Shown piece after piece: positions 12,149-26,155 of a stretch of DNA of 64,000 bases (the first letter of the stretch is position 1; every line of letters begins with the position of its first letter). The stretch spans positions 1-64,000 of IMG/VR virus record IMGVR_UViG_3300045125_000158. One strand, written 5' to 3'. The translations under genes and the position numbers were made by a program. Below the pieces are notes generated by a model. The model saw only the letters and a program-made list of their open reading frames with translations, did not search any database and was not told where the DNA came from. The stretch is from a virus.

Positions 12149-15100
12149 TACACTTTAACTCGCATGCTTAGAAACTCGTTATTTTCAAGCTCAAACATAA
12201 TTGCAAAAATTTTGACTACAGGCACATCACTGTAATCGCCACAATAAATTTGAGAGGCAGTATCATTTGCCTTAAATGTGAATGAATTACTATTGTTTTC
12301 AAAACTCACTCCGTCATATACGTCAACAGATAAATAATATGTACGATTAGGTTCTATATAGCTTAATAATGGAGTAAATGTTATCGTAGTTGTTTGTCCT
12401 GGATCCATTGTTACTCCATATACACTAATCATCTCTGTTCCAGCAAACCAATTTGTAACATCATTGCCGCTAAATGCTGTAGTATTTTAGATCGGTTCTT
12501 TCTGGATTATTATAAAATCTTATGCGGAAGTGATAATTTTCAGATATGGTTTTTGTATTCATAAAGTCAAATGTTATAGTATCAACAAAAGTAGTGGCGC
12601 AAGTTTGATAGAAAATATTATCATTCAAAATTAAATTTGTACCACTACTGCTTGTATCTTCAATCTTTACGTAATATATAGTATTACAACGAAGAGGAGT
12701 TTCTCCAACGGGGGTATGATAAACTTTACGGTTTGATTTTGATTAAGTGATACACCGCCAGTTGGGAATATATCTCCATCAAGACTAAATCCAAGCACGG
12801 AATCTGATGAATTAGCAGAATAAATCAATCGCTGCAAAGAACTATCACTGTAAAAAGCTACTTTGAAGTTATATGTTGTAGCAATAGAATTTATATTTTC
12901 AAAATTCCATTCAAGTGAATTAAGCATAGCCATTTCGCCATATGGAGTATGCTCTGGCGCAAAACCTGATGGCTCAAATTTTGTGGGAGTAATTAAACGT
13001 ATGCCAACTCTCATATTTTGACCATTCTGAATTTCTTCAGTTGTAAAAATTCTGTTTTCATCTATAATTTGATATTCAGAAAAACTAGTTGAGTCTTTAG
13101 TGCTAATACCAAATACAACCTCCGCAGATACAGGTAGCAGTTTTGTTGAAGTCAATATGCCTCCTTTCAATCTGCTTGGTAAAACAAAATTTGTAGTGAA
13201 GAAATGTGTTGAATCACTTGCAATCATGCGTACTACAACGTTTTTGACTGAAGGGACTTAGACTTCTAACAAAACTACGCAAAACTATTTTGAACTGCAA
13301 AAATTGACCCGATAAAAACCGTATATCTGCAGACAAGTCTTTACCGTCTACAACATATGAAAATTCTGCATCTAAAAGAGCATCTCTAGTGTTTGCAGTT
13401 CTTACATGTAATTCCATGCCTGTGTTGTCAGGAATGCTTTGCTTCCTAAATAATCTTGTCCCAGGACACAAAATTATTTGAACCATTAAATATCTCAGAA
13501 TAATATTCACCGAGTTCTTGCTCAATGATGTCAGCAGAATAAAATTTGCTATTACCTTCTCTAATCGCTTTTGCATTTCCAAATTCATCAACTTGCAAAA
13601 TTTCTATTTTGATTTATAAAATCTGTTAAATTACTTATATTAATTTCTGCAACCAAATTTTCATCCAAAACTGTTTGAGCAGCATCAGTGTACAATGAAG
13701 TTGCATTACCGGCCTTATCAATAAGCTTTAAATAAATTCCTTTTTGTATTATCAATTTTTGCAATCTTGTAAATATAAGAATCGCTTATAAACCAGATTG
13801 TATCATCATCGCCACCAACAATTGCATTTATTGTTTCAGTGTGCGTAAATTTATTGATCCAGACATTATCAAGGTAATATATAGAACTACCTATAGATGC
13901 ATACAAAATATCATTAATATTTACGATGCTTTTTACCGCACTTGGTATTGTTTTAAATGAATGTATAAAACTTCCATCTGGAGTACGTGATCGTTTAATT
14001 TGACCATTACTGCTGTAACCAGCAAATACAAACTCGGTTTGATTAACATTTGCAACGCCAACTGCTTAAGCAATTTCTATCAGCGTTGACATCAACAATC
14101 TGCTTGAGTATTATTTACAGGATCTAGCTTGTAGACACGACCTTCCGAGCCAGTACCCGCATACAATTCACCCTTAGAGTGGGCAAGAGAATACACTGCA
14201 TTACTAATGCCCGTAAAAATTTGTTTTGTAGTTACTCCATCGTATGAATATAAGGAGCCAGAACCACTACCGCCGCCACCACCAAAATAAAGCACATCGT
14301 CATAAACAATTGCACAATAAGCATGTGTATTATTAGGTAGCGTTCTAAATAAATCAAATTTGTTGGTATTGTTATTAAGTATATATATTTTAGCTATACC
14401 ATTTACTGATCCAGTACTAACATATATATTATTATTATAATCTATAATAAATTCAACAGAGGCATTTACATCAGAAACTCCAGCAACAATCTCCAGCCTA
14501 TCAAATAATTGCCAAGTTTTTGTTTGATTGTCAAATTTATATATATTTGCTGGTTCAGCAGTTCCTGCTAAATATGTAATATTACCACCAACTGGTTGAT
14601 AAGCAAGTATTCTTCTTCCCTTGCCTTTGATGTAAATGTAAACTGCTTTGTGGCTGAATCAAAAATATCACCTATGTTATGCAATAAAAAATCTTGAAAA
14701 CACTAGCAGGAGCAAGTTCATTTTCCCCGATCTGAAGTGAAAAACTTCGTAAAATTAGAAACCACCATTTTGCCATCATAACCATGAAACTTCATCAAAT
14801 ATAGCATTAGTATCCGTACTCAAAGGATCAACTTTCACTTCAAAAACTGTGCGGTCTCTTCATTCCCAACAAGATTTTTACCTTGCGGTAGGTTTTCGAT
14901 CAAGTATGATCTCATCGTATGGAAGATCTGTTTGCGCTACTGATTGATCTGCAGAGAACTAATGTCACCGCCAGTACTTGCAAAAAATGTTGTTTTTGGC
15001 TGGTATTATCTTTTGTAGACGTGTCGCCTCTGCTACCAATTGCTAGCTCTTCAGCTTTGTTTTGTGCAAAATTACCAAGATTCTCTATATCAAAACGCAC

Positions 15101-18100
15101 ATTTTACTTTGACTAAGCAATCAGATTCAAATAATGGATAATTGAATCGTAAAAACTTTATTCTTTGGCGAGAAAGAAAACCTCTCTTGTTATTGGATTA
15201 AGCCATTAAGTGTTACTTCATATAAAGCATTTGAGGGAATAGAATAGATCATCCAAACCTACAAGCTTGTAGGTAGACAGTCCATCGTTCCTGTAGTACG
15301 ATGTATTTTGTAATGCATAATCATCTACTAATAAATTTAGTAACTTCAACTCGCTCAGTACTAAATGCTTCATCTACAAAAGTTATTTGATAGATACTTG
15401 AACTTGAGGAAACAAATAATATATTTGGATTTTTCCACGCAATTGCTTGTGCGTTAATAAAAATTGGCATCTTTATATCGCCACGTTTAATTTCATCTTT
15501 TAGAAGCTGGTGGTATTTGTGTTGTCGAATGACAACCCAGATATTGATATACCCAACATTTTATTAATACCAGCGGTGGTTGCTATATATCGTATTGCAG
15601 TATTTCTTATAGCAATATCATTTATTTTATTTGATTTCAACCATTTGCCTGTGTAAATACAACTATACTACCAGCTTCATACCTAATAAGGCCTTGATCT
15701 GAACCGATCCAGACTATGTTGGCTGCATCAACTTTAACTATCGGTCAACTTATTCGTAGGAAGACCGCTTACATAGTATTTACTATAGAAAATCATTATT
15801 AGTCAAAGTAATTTTTCTAACTGTTTCCACATCTGTTTTACTTACAATAATCTTATCATATATGTTAGATAACTTTATAATAAATAAACCTTGATCAGAT
15901 GCGACATATAACCTATCAAAACCATCCACATCCAAAGACTTTGGATTGATTAAGTTTGGAATTTCTAATTTATAAAAGTAAGCATGATCAGATGAAACAT
16001 AGACACTGGCTGTCTGCGTAATATTTGAATAACCAATAGCGTACATGTTGGATTTTGCATCGAATGCAATTTTTTCTATTTGTAAGCCTTGTAAACCATA
16101 ATCCACATTATCAAGATGATATGCTGTATTAGTATCATTCGTATAGAATATCAAACCTTTACTAGTTCCTATCCAAGCATCTCCATTATTGTTAGGAATC
16201 GAACAGTACATATTAGCATCTACTATATTAGTTGTAGTAGATGATATTAATTTGATGGAAAATGGCTCAACACTATCAGCACAATAATATTTTATATTTC
16301 CAATTACCAAACGAGATGACACGTTATCAGAGAAATCACCAAATCGTAATTCTTTGCGTCCATACTTACTATCAATACTCAACTCGCCAGCCCCATATGC
16401 GTCATGCATGTAAACGTCATATGATGGCGCGAATGAATAATCGAAAAGTATATCTTTTATTTGCGAAAACAAGTTCTTGTTAGGAAGAATTTCACCCGAC
16501 TTACTAGTCTCATTACTTTCATAGAGAATATGCAAGTAACCAGAAAAAACAGGAGGTATTGATGGCCGATAAGCAAGCCTTGGTAAATCATAAATAAATT
16601 CTACATCAAAAGAAGTTGAATAGCCCGCTGGTCTGTTTTGATTGCTGCTAAACCAAGATTGCGTAGCAGTATCGAATTTTAGCATGTATATAGAAGGAGT
16701 CTTGAAAGAAACTTCACTACCTTTACCGCCATAAACATCATAAGGATTTATTTCGGCTCTGTGATAAATTCCTGTTGTTTTTCAAAAACAACATAAATAT
16801 CACCAGTTGATGTATCTAAACTAGAATCAGGATGCACAGCATCAAAATTACCAGTAGTTAACTGTATAATATTTTTAGAAAATACCAAACGAGAGTTTAT
16901 AGTACGTGAAAATAACTGTAGATTATTGTCAATTACATCTTGCCATACAACAATAATTTGACCTTTGAGATCAACAATTACTGTGGAATTATCAGGCTTA
17001 ATTGCTGCAAGACCCGAAACCAAATAATCAGAGCCATTCTGTCCACTACTATTCCAATAAGATTGACCTTCATCAAGTATTGCCAACTTAATTGCTGAGT
17101 TACCCGAATTTTCGAAAGATGTCCAGGTTAAATAGAGACTATTATTATTGACGCATAGGCACGGCCTTTTTGCAGCTATCGCTTCTTTTGTTACTTGAAT
17201 AGAACTTGTACCAAATAAATCACTTGACCATTGCCCATTAGCAGCATTTCTCTTTATATAGAAAATTTGCGGCTGCGATAATCTATAATCTTCCCAGACC
17301 ACATGCACATTATCTCTTGAATCAACTACTATTCTTGGATTAAACGAATCGTATATACCAGAGGATATAAGATAAGGATCAGACCATCCAGATGAATTTT
17401 TAACAATTACTGATATATCTGTGTAATCAGCTTTTTGTTGTTTCATATATTACATATAAAATATTATTTGTATCACATGCTATTTGCGGATTAGATGAGC
17501 TGAATGAATCTGAAACAATCAATTCTGGCTCAGACCAACTACCAATCAATCCGTCATAAAAACTGTAAAAAATCTGTCGTTTATTTATACCCGATCCATC
17601 ATCGTGCCATACGGCGTGCAAATTATTTGACTTATCAGCAACAACATGCGGACGACCCGGAGTTACCCAATTTAGTAGCCAAATCTTTAGGACTAGATTC
17701 GGCAAGCAATCTATAATTTTGTTCTGTACTTTTCTTGCTAAATAATTTTATTTTGTTTTTCTTTCCTACTAAACGATAACTCGACATTTCAGTTGTATCA
17801 TAAACGTAGGATTTACTGGTTGGATTCAAAAATAATTTCTTGTGGCAAAAACCAAAAATTTTCAGCTATAACGCCATCATTTACGTATACACCAATTCCC
17901 TTAGGCAAACCTGTATTCGAAGGGCTATCGCTGTCTTCAACCTGATCAACTCTAAAATCAAAATCAACAGTCCAGCCGGTTTCATTATTAACTTTATCAA
18001 ACCATGGAGTGCCCTTTTTTCTTTGAGTATAAAACCATTTACCAGTATTAAGAGTTCCGTAGGGAGTGGTATTATATACATCAATTATTTCATATTGCCC

Positions 18101-20498
18101 AAAAACAGTTAAGGAAGGAAAAAGATTAGTTTGATTCATTGCTGTCAATCTATTTGCAGCTTGCGAACCTATGCTAGAATTATTGATATATACTTCATAA
18201 AAAAGTGAGAAGTAATAATTTTCTGAAGTTATTAAAGAGTTTAATTCAGTAAGTAATTGATTAATATTTTTGTTAGCAAGTTGTGTCCTAAATACTTCCG
18301 TGCTTGTACCCGCCAGATAAATAGATAGGATAATCTTCATCAACAGTTACATCAAAATTATATGTAAAAATACTATCATATAATGAAGCAAATGTAATAG
18401 CTTCAGTATTTACAGTAAGAATAACTTCATTTGGCGTGTTAGAAAGAATTGTTTGTCTTGCAGATACTGTTGTATCTATTACCATACCTTCTTCAATGTA
18501 ACTCAGAGCATCAAATGGAGCTGTTTTAACAAGCTCCCAGAGATTTGTTTCGGGATCAAAACCAGCACTGAAAATTGTGCTACTATCATATTTTGGTATA
18601 AAATAATTTACAAAAGAAGTTGATCCATATGAGTGAGATACTTGAAGAACATTTTGATTAGGTGATAAACTGAAAGAATTTATTCGCAGATCAAAGAAAT
18701 CGACGTTTTCAGTTGCAGCAGAAATAGTATCCGTAGTTTCCTTATTTTGTAGATCTTACCACTTTCTTGTTCGTTAATTGGATTTGCAGCTATAATAACG
18801 TCGCCATTATTTTGCGTGATATGTCTGCAATTGACATATTAACAAAACCAAAAAATTTCTCTAAACGAATGTCAGCAAATTTTGCATCGCCTGCTTCATA
18901 GTATCCATCAATATTATAGACAAACCTCTTCACAAAAATCTCAGCATCTGATTTGGCATCAGTGCCAATGTCTATAAATCTATCAGTGCTTTTTTGAATA
19001 TATTTATTAGTTCCATCAAAAATAATTTCATTTTCAAGATACATTTTTATGGTATCATTTTTTGCAACAAGCAAATAATTTCGCATAACGGTGGCATCTA
19101 CATCAAAAGCTCAAAACATCTTTTTGACTCAGATACATTTCAATTTTGTCCGCATAGAATCTTGTTTCAACAAATTTCGCCCCATCACCAATAGAAACTC
19201 GTCCGTAACTTTTTGTATCTGCAACCTTAAGAGAGAATTCAACAGTCCAACCTCTAGAATTATCTACTTGAAGAGCCCACAAATTACCCATAACTCTAAA
19301 ACGAGTTGATGCAAAGTTTGCAAAATTATCATTGGTATCGCTAACTGCAACCGAAACATAATAATCAAATCCTCTGCGTATAATATTATCTGGTAATACA
19401 AATTTATTTTCATACGTTTCTATTATGTCTTCATATATTTGAAGCACCAGGAGCTGTTCCAATCCTTATTTTTGCATAACGACTCGACCGATTATAAGGC
19501 TGAATTACGTCCCATTCAACTACGGGGTTCACGCCTTTTACATTTAAATTGTCCTGATTTCCATCTACAAGTAAGTTGATGATTCTAAAACCTGCATCTT
19601 GTATTATTGTGATATTAGAAGAAATTGTTTCCCCATACGCAATTCCATCAAATGGTGTAATAACAAAGTATACAGCATCATCTGGCTTGAGATCAAATCT
19701 AACAAATTTTTGATTATCGGCATTTTCAATATGTTGATTATTAACATACCAGGCAATTTTACTTTTATCTTTAGTTATTAAATTTTGTGTTTGTCCGTCA
19801 TTTGTGACGAAGTTTGCCTCAAGAATATCATTTACATTAGGATTAATAGGTAATATCTGCAAATTTTTGCTGATTGGAGCATTTTTCAAAACATTTACTG
19901 ATTTTGCAAAAAATGTGCTTCCATATTCTATCCCATCATATGGAGTAATTTCACAATACCAATTGTCATTAAACTGTAAATATTCAGTTGAAATTTTGAG
20001 AAAATTATCAAATTGCGAATAGTATTTACCATTTCTAAACCATTTAATTTTACAATTTACAGAGTCTGAGGAAGTAGAATAATTTAAAACAAGATCATCG
20101 CTCTTGCTTGGTTTTTCAGGTAATATTTTTGCGGTCTTTACGAAAGGTAGCCTATTTACAACAAACTTAAACTTAACCCATTCGCTTTCGTTTTCTAATG
20201 TATCCTTTATACGTATTTGCCCGTAATACGTGTTGCCTCTTTGTATAAATTTTGTTTTCAATCTCCAATATTGTGCGCTATCTTTTGAATATGGTTGACT
20301 TATGACATCTGCTGTAAACGATGATGTTCCCCACCCAACATTATTCTTAGCTACTCGTATTTCATAGGCATTTTGCTTCAGAGATGCTAGATTGACTTCA
20401 TATTCCCAATTTAATGTGACAAGATCAAGCGGAACTATAGAAGAATTATCCGCAACAATTTTGTTATTAATTTTTAAATTTTTAATACTAATAGCCAT
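12148..20498 (-). CDS. Very large tail protein: Ig repeats, two LamG-like domains, several propellers (~2780 aa, many frame breaks)
   Basis: ATG 20498 after AGGA. Two tandem Ig-like repeats: KILPEKPSKSDDLVLNYS...CEITPYDGIEYG and QILPINPNVNDILEANF...VITPFDGIAYG. Two ConA-like segments start RGWTVEFSLKVAD (near 19240) and TGWTVDFDFRVDQ (near 17960). Sialidase-like blades: LHAVWHDDGSGINKRQIFY, VHVVWEDYRLSQPQIFY, IIVVWQDVIDNNLQLF. Later blades are of the 'AWIGTSKGLIFYTND' and 'YAGTGSEGRVYKLDP' type. Near 13400 comes IPDNTGMELHVRTANTRDAL, shared with the 39232 gene, then VLPSRLKGGILTSTKLLP. At least 14 breaks; 13600-15780 is worst. I found no convincing internal start with a ribosome site, so I keep one gene; a split is possible. 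The stop overlaps the next ATG (TAATG). Confidence 0.55.
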
Positions 20499-20501
20499 TA
20501 A

Positions 20502-21573
20502 TTAAATCCTGACGGAACCTTTAAAAATTTGCAACGATCCATCTTTTATATCTATTATCGATTTTGCATCTAATTTATTTTTCTTTATAAATTTAGTTTC
20601 ATCAGCATTTGCAAAATCCCTTCGAGACTGCCACATTACTCTGTCGCCTTTATATATATTGCCATCATTTCTGCCAGCGTAAAAATTCTTACCATTACTT
20701 AGCACAGAAGTAACGCCGAGAAATGTCGGATCATCAAATGCAAAACAATTATGCACAAAATTACGATATGTCAAAGATTTATCAATTATAAATTTAGTTC
20801 CATAATTTATAACTGTCGCCAAAGCATCACTATCAATAATAAATTTATTAAAAAAAACTAATTCGTCGATAGTTCCGTTATTATTACGCAAAACACTGCT
20901 ATAGCCAACGGCTGAATTATTTATAGTAAAAGGTATAACAGGATTGTCGTATATATTTGTAGGAATTTGAAATCCATCTTCGCTATACAAGCCTACTTCC
21001 TTGCCATCTATGAATATTTGTAATTTTCTTGATGGACCATAGTCAGGCAATCCAAAAATGATGAAATTTTCCTGTTTCGTATTTTTCTGTTTCTACATTA
21101 GTTTCACGAAAGTCACTACCTATAAGAACAATTTTCAAAACATTGAAACCATCATCACGACATTCTTCATAAAATACAAAACTACCAGAATCAACACTCG
21201 TATATCCAGTTGAGCTACTATAAGAAAAATTTACTTTGTCAAACAAAGACATGCGATAATATACTGGCAAGCCTGTTAGATTACTTACGTTCGGGCGCAA
21301 TGTAGCTTGGTCTAAGCCAAAAGCCCAATGAAAATTCAGAATTATTAGATAAAAATAGCGGTATTTGAAATTTGTTTTTAGGTTGAAAATTAAGAGCCTT
21401 ATCATGAGGCCCATGAACCAAAGAATAAACCGAATCGCCTGATGACTGAACTACCTGTGCGTTAATTTGATTAGTAATAGGCAGTCTATCAAAATCTAAA
21501 AAAACTTAGCAGCATTTTCTAAAATATATTTACTGTAATCACTGGCAGCAATGTTAAGATTTACTTGTTCCAT
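20502..21573 (-). CDS. LamG/ConA-like lectin domain tail protein (~356 aa, frame breaks)
   Basis: ATG 21573 (MEQVNLNIAASDYSKYILEN) with weak AGAG upstream. Breaks near 21508, 21345, 21050. The core is a laminin-G/concanavalin-like domain: FSLGFGLDQATLRPN, SFVFYEECRDDGFNVLKIVL, TGKFHHFWIAYDYGPSRKLQ then IFIDGKEVG, the 'H..A..YD....+..FIDG' edge, and NGTIDELVFFNK, the usual last strand. The C-terminal part has NGKNFYAGRNDGNIYKGDR, a propeller-like turn. Stop TAA 20504-20502 lies three bases from the next start. Likely sugar or protein binding on the tail. Confidence 0.65.
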
Positions 21574-21617
21574 TTTATACTCTACTATAATTTAGGCTAA
21601 GAGAAAATCGGTTATTT

Positions 21618-22992
21618 TCATAAGCCGTCATTTATACTAGCAATACTTCTTTCAACCCAAATGTATACTGCCTCGTATGGCTTCAGATCATTTCCGCTTG
21701 CCCGGTTATTTCCAATATTTATTGGGATACTATTCCCAAATGTAATTGGCGAATAAAACTCCGTAATATTACTTCCGGTTGGTGGCTGTGTTGATGTTTT
21801 GTTTCTAGTAGCAGGTGCCGTATCAATTTCAAATTTATCACCAGGGGATATATTATAAGGCAACCTCTCATCAACAACAATAGTGCCGCTATTACTTATA
21901 AAAGATTTAATTATGCCGTTTGTTTCAAATTATTACCAGAAATAAATGTAATTGGAGTGCACAACAAAATGATTATCGGAGTAAACGTTTATAAAATTAT
22001 AAACAGAAAAACTTGTTATACCGGCAGTTGAAGCTTCAGCAACCTTAAAATCTGAATTTGGAACTTCGATGGCTATTTTTATATTTGACAAATTGTTCCT
22101 ACTATAAGTATTAAAAAATATTAACATCCTTGGCCGTATTAGTGGAATTAATATTTTTTATAGCCAAACACCTGAATTGCTTTCTATCAGTGCCAAAATT
22201 AGCATCAAAAAAAGAATTTTTTATTAATTCACGAATTACGGTTCCCTGCGAGTGCATTCGCAACGGCGTAGCAAACACATTTCTTTCAGACACATAAGCA
22301 CTCAAACCAATCCATTTATCAATCCTAACAACTTCATCATTGATTTGTAAAAATTCATTTTTTTGCATATCAATAACTGAAAAATCATTCGACAAAGCGT
22401 TTTCATCAACAACAAGAATTTTTTCATATATTGAAATACTATCCTTGAGCAACAAACCTCGACAAACTTGGGTTGTGCTGATAAAACCACCAATAGATTG
22501 ATTATAATTTTTTTGCTCTGACAACGGCTCTGCAGTCGTGAGATAAAATCGCAAATCTTTGCCTAATTGATAATAAGTGGAATTTATATCCTTACTAAAG
22601 CAGCTAAAATATACCCAAGAACCATTACTTGTAGTAAAAGCTGTATCTTCTACAAGGCGTTGACACGTAACCGGCAGAATTTGCAACTTCGGCATAAGTG
22701 TCTGGATATTGATTTATCTTTTGAATGAGATCATCGATGCTCTGTCCAATAAGAGGTATCTGTATTAGAGTTGTCTCGCTATTATTCTCATCAATATAAA
22801 CGCCTACAAATATTTTAATTCCCTCAACAGTAATTATGCAATATTTTGCAGAAATATAGGTTGACGTAGAATTTAAATTGCGTACAAATCGCAACTTCAA
22901 ACAGAATTTTGCAACAATTCATTCGATGCTTGCACGTCGGAAGTTAGATCATAAGTGCCAACTATCGCTTTTTTGTCAAAGACACTAGTCAT
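21618..22992 (-). CDS. Unknown tail-block protein (~457 aa, frame breaks)
   Basis: ATG 22992 after GAGG, overlapping the previous stop. Reads MTSVFDKKAIVGTYDLTSD, then KYCIITVEGIKIFVGVYIDE, CRGLLLKDSISIYEKILVVD, NVFATPLRMHSQGTVIREL and DRKQFRCLAIKNINSTNTAK; the C-terminal part has SPGDKFEIDTAPATRN and LKPYEAVYIWVERSI. The last segment (FEID..P.T ... 'LAPYEAVYIWIRR') has the look of phage structural beta domains. Breaks near 22890, 22675, 22140 and 21900. No family named. Confidence 0.5.
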
Positions 22993-24552
22993 ATTGTAAC
23001 CTCAATAAAATTTTTGCCATCATAAACATATATTGTTTTGCTGTTTTGCAATACAATGTAAAGTAAATTGTTATCTGAATACAATCTGGATATTTGATTG
23101 CCAAAATTTCTAACAGACACTATGGTTGTTTTGTCATATACTGAAAGAGTTCCATTTTTTGCACCGCAATATAAATTTGCACCGTATTCACACATGGTAA
23201 TTATTTCAGGAATCACTTGCAGTCAAAGCAAAACCTGCTCAATAACAAAACCAGTATATCTATAAACCAACCCGGTATAATCTGATGTTTTTGCAGCTAT
23301 GTATAAAACGTCATCATAGAATGTAATTGCATTTATTTTTTCATTTATCTCAGTAACATATGAAGTGTTGGGTGTAAATTTATAAATATTTCCTTTCAAT
23401 GTGTTTACGGCCATCCAGACATTTTCATCTGATTTTTGCAAAGCAATATCAGTGATTTGAGCAGTTTCAATATCATATAAAATACGGAAAGTTTTATCTA
23501 TATTTAAAGTTCTATTTCCGCCATAATCCTGGAATTTAACTTTAATGGTTTTTACACCATCTATATCTGACAACTGCCAATACTTCATGTTACTGAAAGA
23601 CTCTTGTCCTTCTATAGTTTTTTCATCTTCTTCTATAAACTGCATAGCATAATGCCAGTTGAATCGTCATAAGCATATAGTCTTACAGAAACATCTAAAC
23701 TTTTCGTATATTGATCAGAATTATTAATTTGCAAATATCCTGTTGGTGGCTTGGTGTCAATTATAAAGAAATTATCATGCAAAATGGCAACATTTTGAAT
23801 ATTGACTTCCTGTGATTTGTTGCCATCATCATCAGTCAGATATACAGTCAACACATAGTCATCAGAAGCAGGTAGTGAAAGTATGTCCCAACGCAAAGGA
23901 CCAAGACCAACTGGCACATTTTGTATTATTGGTGTAAATGGAATTTCGGCTTTTGCTGAACTAAAATAAATGTTATACTTTGCACGTTGTGAAAAAGCAT
24001 TGGTTATTGCTGAATCGTCAAAAATAAATTTGATATTTTTGCTATATCTCGCGTTAGGAATTGGAGACAAAACTAGGGGCATAAGGTATAGACTTTCTTA
24101 TTGAAAAAGATGCTGCTGATACCGACATGTCAGTTCTTTCTCCACGACTATTTACGCCACGTATGCCACATCTCACATTTTTGCTTTTGATGTTATTGCC
24201 AACTTTCCAGTTATATTTACCTATTCCAGAAGGTACCGAGGCAATCATTTTCCAGTCAGGCTCGGTGACGTAATCATAATTTTCGCAGAAAAACAATTCA
24301 TACCATATTTCGCGTTCCATCTACTGTTGGAGGAAAGTTTTCTATCCAACTAACTTCTATCTCTCTCGTCAAAATATCTTCGTTGCCGTTTGGATATAAA
24401 CGAGTTGGGTCTAGTTAGTAGCATTTTGAGGACCGTTTGTAAACTAATGTTGGAAAATTAATAGCTACCGCTTCCGACACAACCTTCCATTGGAAATTGA
24501 CATCAAATGTATCTGGTACGCTCCAAACATAATTCACAGTTATCGTAGGCAA
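22989..24552 (-). CDS. Tail protein: Ig-like segments and propeller (~520 aa, frame breaks)
   Basis: Start chosen as TTG 24552 (MPTITVNYVWSVPDTFD) because GGAG lies seven bases upstream; no ATG fits. Breaks near 24420, 24300, 24075, 23650 and 23220. First part: FN3/Ig-like (DWKMIASVPSGIGKYNWKVG; SSAKAEIPFTPIIQNVPVG). Second part: propeller blades (VWMAVNTLKGNIYKFTPN; DDVLYIAAKTSDYTGLVY; GANLYCGAKNGTLSVYDK). It ends KNFIEVTI, with the TGA overlapping the next ATG. No catalytic site seen; probably fibre or baseplate periphery. Confidence 0.5.
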
Positions 24553-24564
24553 TTTTTATCTCCA

Positions 24565-26146
24565 TTAACTTTCAACAGTATAGTCTATCGCTAAATCTCC
24601 GCTTTTAAGACCTGAATTTTCTGTGGCAAAATTTACTTGAAAAACAACTGAATTGACACTATTTTTTGCAAAATTACTGGCAAGTTAGTTAGATTCGATA
24701 TTACAATATTACTACTATTTGTTTCAACTGAATTTATAGTTATGTTCTTATAAATGCCAGAATTACTGAGTGTGTACGTTTTACTTAGAGGTCTTCCTTT
24801 TGCAAAGTTCCTAACACATACGTTGCCCCGTCAACAACATTTGAGTTTACATCAGAAATTGACGCTCCACTTTTAAAGACCAAATTGTATTGGGGTAAAA
24901 TATTGAAGTTAACTCTAGCTACAAATTCAGGAGCATTAATGTCACTTGATAGAATTCTAATTACACCAGTTTTGCTACCTTCTGATGCATTATTTATGTA
25001 GAATTTTATATTTGCAGTGGCAGCTATAACTAAATTAGTATTCGATTGCACTGAATCTTCAGCAACAGTAATGTCTCCGCTGAAAGATACGGAATTCTAT
25101 TACTAAAACATTAGTGCCTACGTTACGAACAAGCAAAGTTAATTTATTTGAAACGTCTTTGGGATATGAACTGAGAGCAACGTTACCGTTGTTCAATATT
25201 GAAAGGTTGTTGTATTCTAACGAAACTTTGCCAGCACTTTGCGCTGCTACTGCAAAATTAATAATTAAAGAAAATTTTCCACTCGTTACATTAAATGCAT
25301 CACAGGCATATGCCAGTTGTGAATTATATGTAGTATTAGCTGTTTGTCCAAAATACGAAAATGAAATTTCCAAGCTAGCATTTTTACTAACAACTTGTTG
25401 AACTGTATCAGGCGGAGGTTGCTTTGCCAATAAAGCAGTTCCATATGTTATGCCATTTTGTTGAAATACAACATCTTTTTCGCCAAAATTGTAAAATTGC
25501 AACGTTCTTCCCTAAACTTGCTTGGTATGCAATAGTTCCAAAACTAATTGTTTCTTGGTGTAAAAATATTTATTGATTTTTGATCATAAACTACAACGTA
25601 GCTACCGTTTGTTCCTGAAACCGCTTTAATCTTAATCTCATATATGTATACTCGCACAGCAGGACCCGCGCTGCTTATATTAAATTTTGTTGCTATACCA
25701 AAATTAGTTTCTTTAAGATCTTTCCAAAATGGAATATTATTACCAAAAACACGGATAATGGCTGTTTTTCTTACATAGGAATCAGAGTTTGTAGCCGTAT
25801 TTCCATTTATTTGCGTTTGGTTAGGGTATGGTACTCCACTCAAACTTAAAAAGGAAGATAACGAAACTGCATAAGTGCCAGGATCTTCGCTTTGCACACT
25901 CCATTCTATTTGAAATTCTAAATAAGCTAACGTAGGATTGAGATCCATGAATGAACCAAGACTTCCACTATTAAAACGCCATTCAACTGTTTCAGTAAAC
26001 CAAGAATTAGATTCAATTTTTACTGAGGCACCGTTAGAGCCGGTATCCTCAAATAAAGCAAGTGCGGGATCGTCAAATGATTCACCACCCGTACCGTATT
26101 TATAATAATCAAATGCATAATCTTCGAAAGTATCACCAACTGCCAT
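24565..26146 (-). CDS. Second HYDIN/ASH-like repeat protein with beta-sandwich N-terminus (~525 aa, frame breaks)
   Basis: ATG 26146 after AAGGATAA, 7 bases past the previous stop. N-terminal 200 residues form a beta-rich domain (FEDYAFDYYKYGTGGESFDD; VEWRFNSGSLGSFMDL; RVYIYEIKIKAVSGTNGSYV). Then ASH-like repeats: LQFYNFGEKDVVFQ, LLVRNVGTNVLVIE, GVIRILSSDINAPEFVARV and TYTLSNSGIYKNITINSV. Breaks near 25530, 25080, 24790 and 24670. It ends AIDYTVES at TAA 24567-24565, four bases before a GGAG site. Likely a structural partner of the 27247 product. Confidence 0.6.
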
Positions 26147-26155
26147 AGTTTATCC

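Noticed and set aside
15258-15273. 16-base perfect palindrome CCTACAAGCTTGTAGG
   Set aside because: It lies in coding text (STYKLVGL), is not repeated elsewhere that I saw, and has no T-tract; chance is likely.
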